DNA from: Trichoplax adhaerens
Lineage: Eukaryota > Placozoa > Uniplacotomia > Trichoplacea > Trichoplacidae
Length of the DNA: 64,000 nucleotides
NCBI RefSeq assembly: GCF_000150275.1
Contig: NW_002060951.1
Span: 253,329-317,328 of the forward strand
Reading direction: 5' to 3'
Below the pieces are notes generated by a model that was not told the origin of the DNA, did no database searches, and saw only the letters and a list, made by a program, of their open reading frames with translations. Below are positions 62,001 through 64,000 of the stretch, in pieces. A program made the position numbers and the translations under genes. Every line of letters begins with the position of its first letter. Position 1 is the stretch's first letter.

Positions 62001-63794
62001 GGTAGTAAAAATAGTAAGTAGTACAGCTGAAAGTAATCGCGACTGGTTCAAGTCCATACTATTAATACTACGAAATACTGAATGTATTATATAATTATTA
62101 ACTATTGTCGGTGTTGATGAGAGGAATACTGAATTTAATTCCAAGATATAATGATGCTTCCATTAACTTATGAATATAAAATGTTTTATTTTATACGTTT
62201 GCAATCAGTTAATAACTAATAACTCTTACACTACTAGTCATACCTTTATCAAAGAGTAATTTAATTTTATTTTTGCGTATTATTAAGATTTTAGTAATTT
62301 TAGTCAAGGCAATCAGAATGCATTCAACTTTTTCATTCGAGAATTCATTATCCTTCTCGCAAACCTGATCGTACGTGGCGTAATAACTGTGTCGATTAGT
62401 TTCGTTAGAAATGTGCCTCCTCCAAGCTCCCAAATATGAGTCACGTCTTTAACCTTGAATATCGTTTAACGTGAAGGGAAATTAAACATTCATATTTTAA
62501 ATGCAAGAGTTCTGTTTGTTATTGATAGGTTACATACCGTGTTAGCACCTCTGGCTCTCCTTCCAAACAGATATTCCAAAGCAACAGTAGGTTTGGGATT
62601 CTCATCTCTAAGAAAAATATATAAATTATATACTATTATTATCTTACGTATACATTTTGAAATCGTTGTATACGCGTACATATATCTCGATATTCTTTAG
62701 AAAAGAATGTCTTTATAGTAGGGTGTTACCTGTCCAGAAATCTCATAATTATTGAAGACTTTCCCTAAGCGCGAAGTAACCATGGCATGATTATTGCATC
62801 ATTTTCTAATAATATGATTATTTTAGTGAGCAGAACGTATAAATATTTGACTTACTGAATTTTTACTTCCAAGAAAGAAAACGTTGGTCCCATCGCTACC
62901 AACATTATTTCCATCAATCACTTTAAAGATTATAAATGATATTGACGGATTAGCTTAAAGCATGTCTAACAATTGCGATTGGTATTATGTTGCTATGATC
63001 ATTATAATCAAGATATTTTGTAGATAAATATATAGATTTCAGGTAGTAAGACTTACATTCTTTATTTTCTTGCTCTGCACGATTTCTTTCTAATATCGCA
63101 ATATCCCATAACGATTTTTCACTTTTGCAAAGATAACATGTAATGCATTACTTTACGTGGTATCATCATGACATACGTACTCTATGTTGCATGAAACTTT
63201 AAATATCATTGATTTTTATTTCATTTAGTTGAATAGTTACGCTGTCCTAAGTTGTATTACATAGCAAGTAGATGCGCTTTTTTTCTTATCGAATCTACGG
63301 TATACGTTGCGTCTTCGTAATACAGTATCACAATTATATGTATAATTAGTAATGTATAAGGGATAAGAAAAAGATACGCACATTTCAAGTAACTTTAGGT
63401 AGAAATTACTCCTTCTTAGTCTGCTATTGCTCTTATTTCTTTATTTAATATCAGCAGTGGTAGCCGATTCGGAAAATAATGTATCATAACATAATAACAT
63501 ATCGTACAAATTTATGTTAAGAGTATGTATGATTGTTTCACGGATTTATCGTTATACAACGACGGAAGCCGTCGAAGCAGTCGCTAATGCATCACATCTA
63601 CAATTATAGTCCTGGACTAAGTAGCCATTACGTATTTGATGATATACTAATCTATATCACTCCATGACACGTAAACACTTGAGCAGCAATGTCATCATTT
63701 CAAGAAGTGGTTACTAGCTTGCCGTATCATAGCAACCAATGGATTGTATGACTAAAAATTGTGCAGTTTTCATTTCATACCTCTTTTCTCCCAT
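59071..63794 (-). CDS. DYNC2LI1: Cytoplasmic dynein 2 light intermediate chain 1
   Basis: Light intermediate chain of dynein-2, the motor for retrograde intraflagellar transport in cilia. Minus-strand exons: 63781-63794 (inferred), 63057-63121, 62856-62920, 62730-62764, 62538-62607, 62365-62453, 61846-61924, 61713-61765, 61034-61088, 60600-60668, 60380-60457, 60214-60293, 60061-60131, 59945-59990, 59679-59823, 59071-59172; 371 residues (human 351), all in phase. The Ras-like core shows a P-loop GSKNSGKSS (44-52), DENPKPTVALEYLFGRRARG, WELGGGT (91-97), VIDLSKPNELW and VPLVIVGSKYDIYQ. The C-terminus has NMRIQKDKELEQYRRQSERK. The first exon is only 14 nt (MGEK plus two bases), chosen because its GTATGA donor and phase fit the KSEKSLWDIA exon; a different start is possible. 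Intron 7 has a GC donor. Confidence 0.96.
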
Positions 63795-64000
63795 GTTTTC
63801 AGAATATGGCAATCGTCACACTTCACTACTTTAGACGGCTAAATATGTCTGAATAATATCGGATAAATTGATTGATATGTTGTATCAACTTTAGAATGAT
63901 CTTACTGCGTTTATGATATGGATCAAAATGTACTGCAGCAAGTAGAAGTTACATGCCGCTCCGTCGAAAACCTTCTCTAGACTACAATACAGTATAATCC
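63795..64000. other. Upstream flank of DYNC2LI1 at window end
   Basis: About 200 bp of non-coding sequence containing the presumed promoter side of DYNC2LI1. No motif stands out; a single ctacaatacagtat patch occurs near 63980. The next gene, if any, lies outside the window. Confidence 0.4.

Noticed and set aside
1-64000. An operon, phage, integrated virus, toxin system or CRISPR array
   Set aside because: All recognised genes are intron-containing animal housekeeping or signalling genes; no such element was seen on either strand.

Overview
This is nuclear DNA of an animal. It is AT-rich, with nine protein-coding genes split into many short exons by small, mostly GT-AG introns, and with the standard genetic code. 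I assembled the exons by hand from splice sites, codon phase and remembered family sequences. I think the source is a placozoan (Trichoplax/Hoilungia group). The grounds are a compact intron-rich gene style close to vertebrate orthologues, an MSH1-type mitochondrial MutS (absent from bilaterians), and dispersed palindromic TACAG/CTGTA arrays. This is an inference; no database was searched.

Layout. 50-2862 (-): POLR2E/RPB5, whose 3' end leaves the window. 2863-6340: intergenic, with TACAG/CTGTA arrays and a 244-bp foldback element. 6341-8594 (+): RAD52. 8595-12420: intergenic, with a second foldback and a 48-bp tandem repeat. 12421-21830 (+): TTC39-like TPR protein, 20 exons. 24949-32166 (+): UBE3C HECT E3 ligase, 27 exons. 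33453-35716 (-): WDR83OS/Asterix, 3 exons. 35717-40261: repeat-rich intergenic DNA. 40262-48329 (+): SARA/endofin-like FYVE protein, 17 exons. 49979-50657 (-): NDUFB7. 52717-58070 (+): MSH1, 23 exons. 59071-63794 (-): DYNC2LI1, 16 exons.

The genes are unrelated housekeeping or signalling functions: transcription, recombination, ubiquitin ligation, ER membrane protein biogenesis, endosomal signalling, complex I, mtDNA repair and ciliary transport. There is no operon. UBE3C/WDR83OS and MSH1/DYNC2LI1 are tail to tail. NDUFB7 and MSH1, both mitochondrial, are head to head. WDR83OS and the FYVE gene also diverge.

Exon phases close without conflict in every gene except at one UBE3C junction, where one surplus base is needed. 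Of about 116 introns inferred, four use GC donors. No tRNA, rRNA, CRISPR or viral sequence was recognised. The most notable points are the MSH1 gene with Ala in place of the mismatch-probing Phe, the self-complementary pentamer arrays, and a tandem duplication whose two copies differ by such an array.
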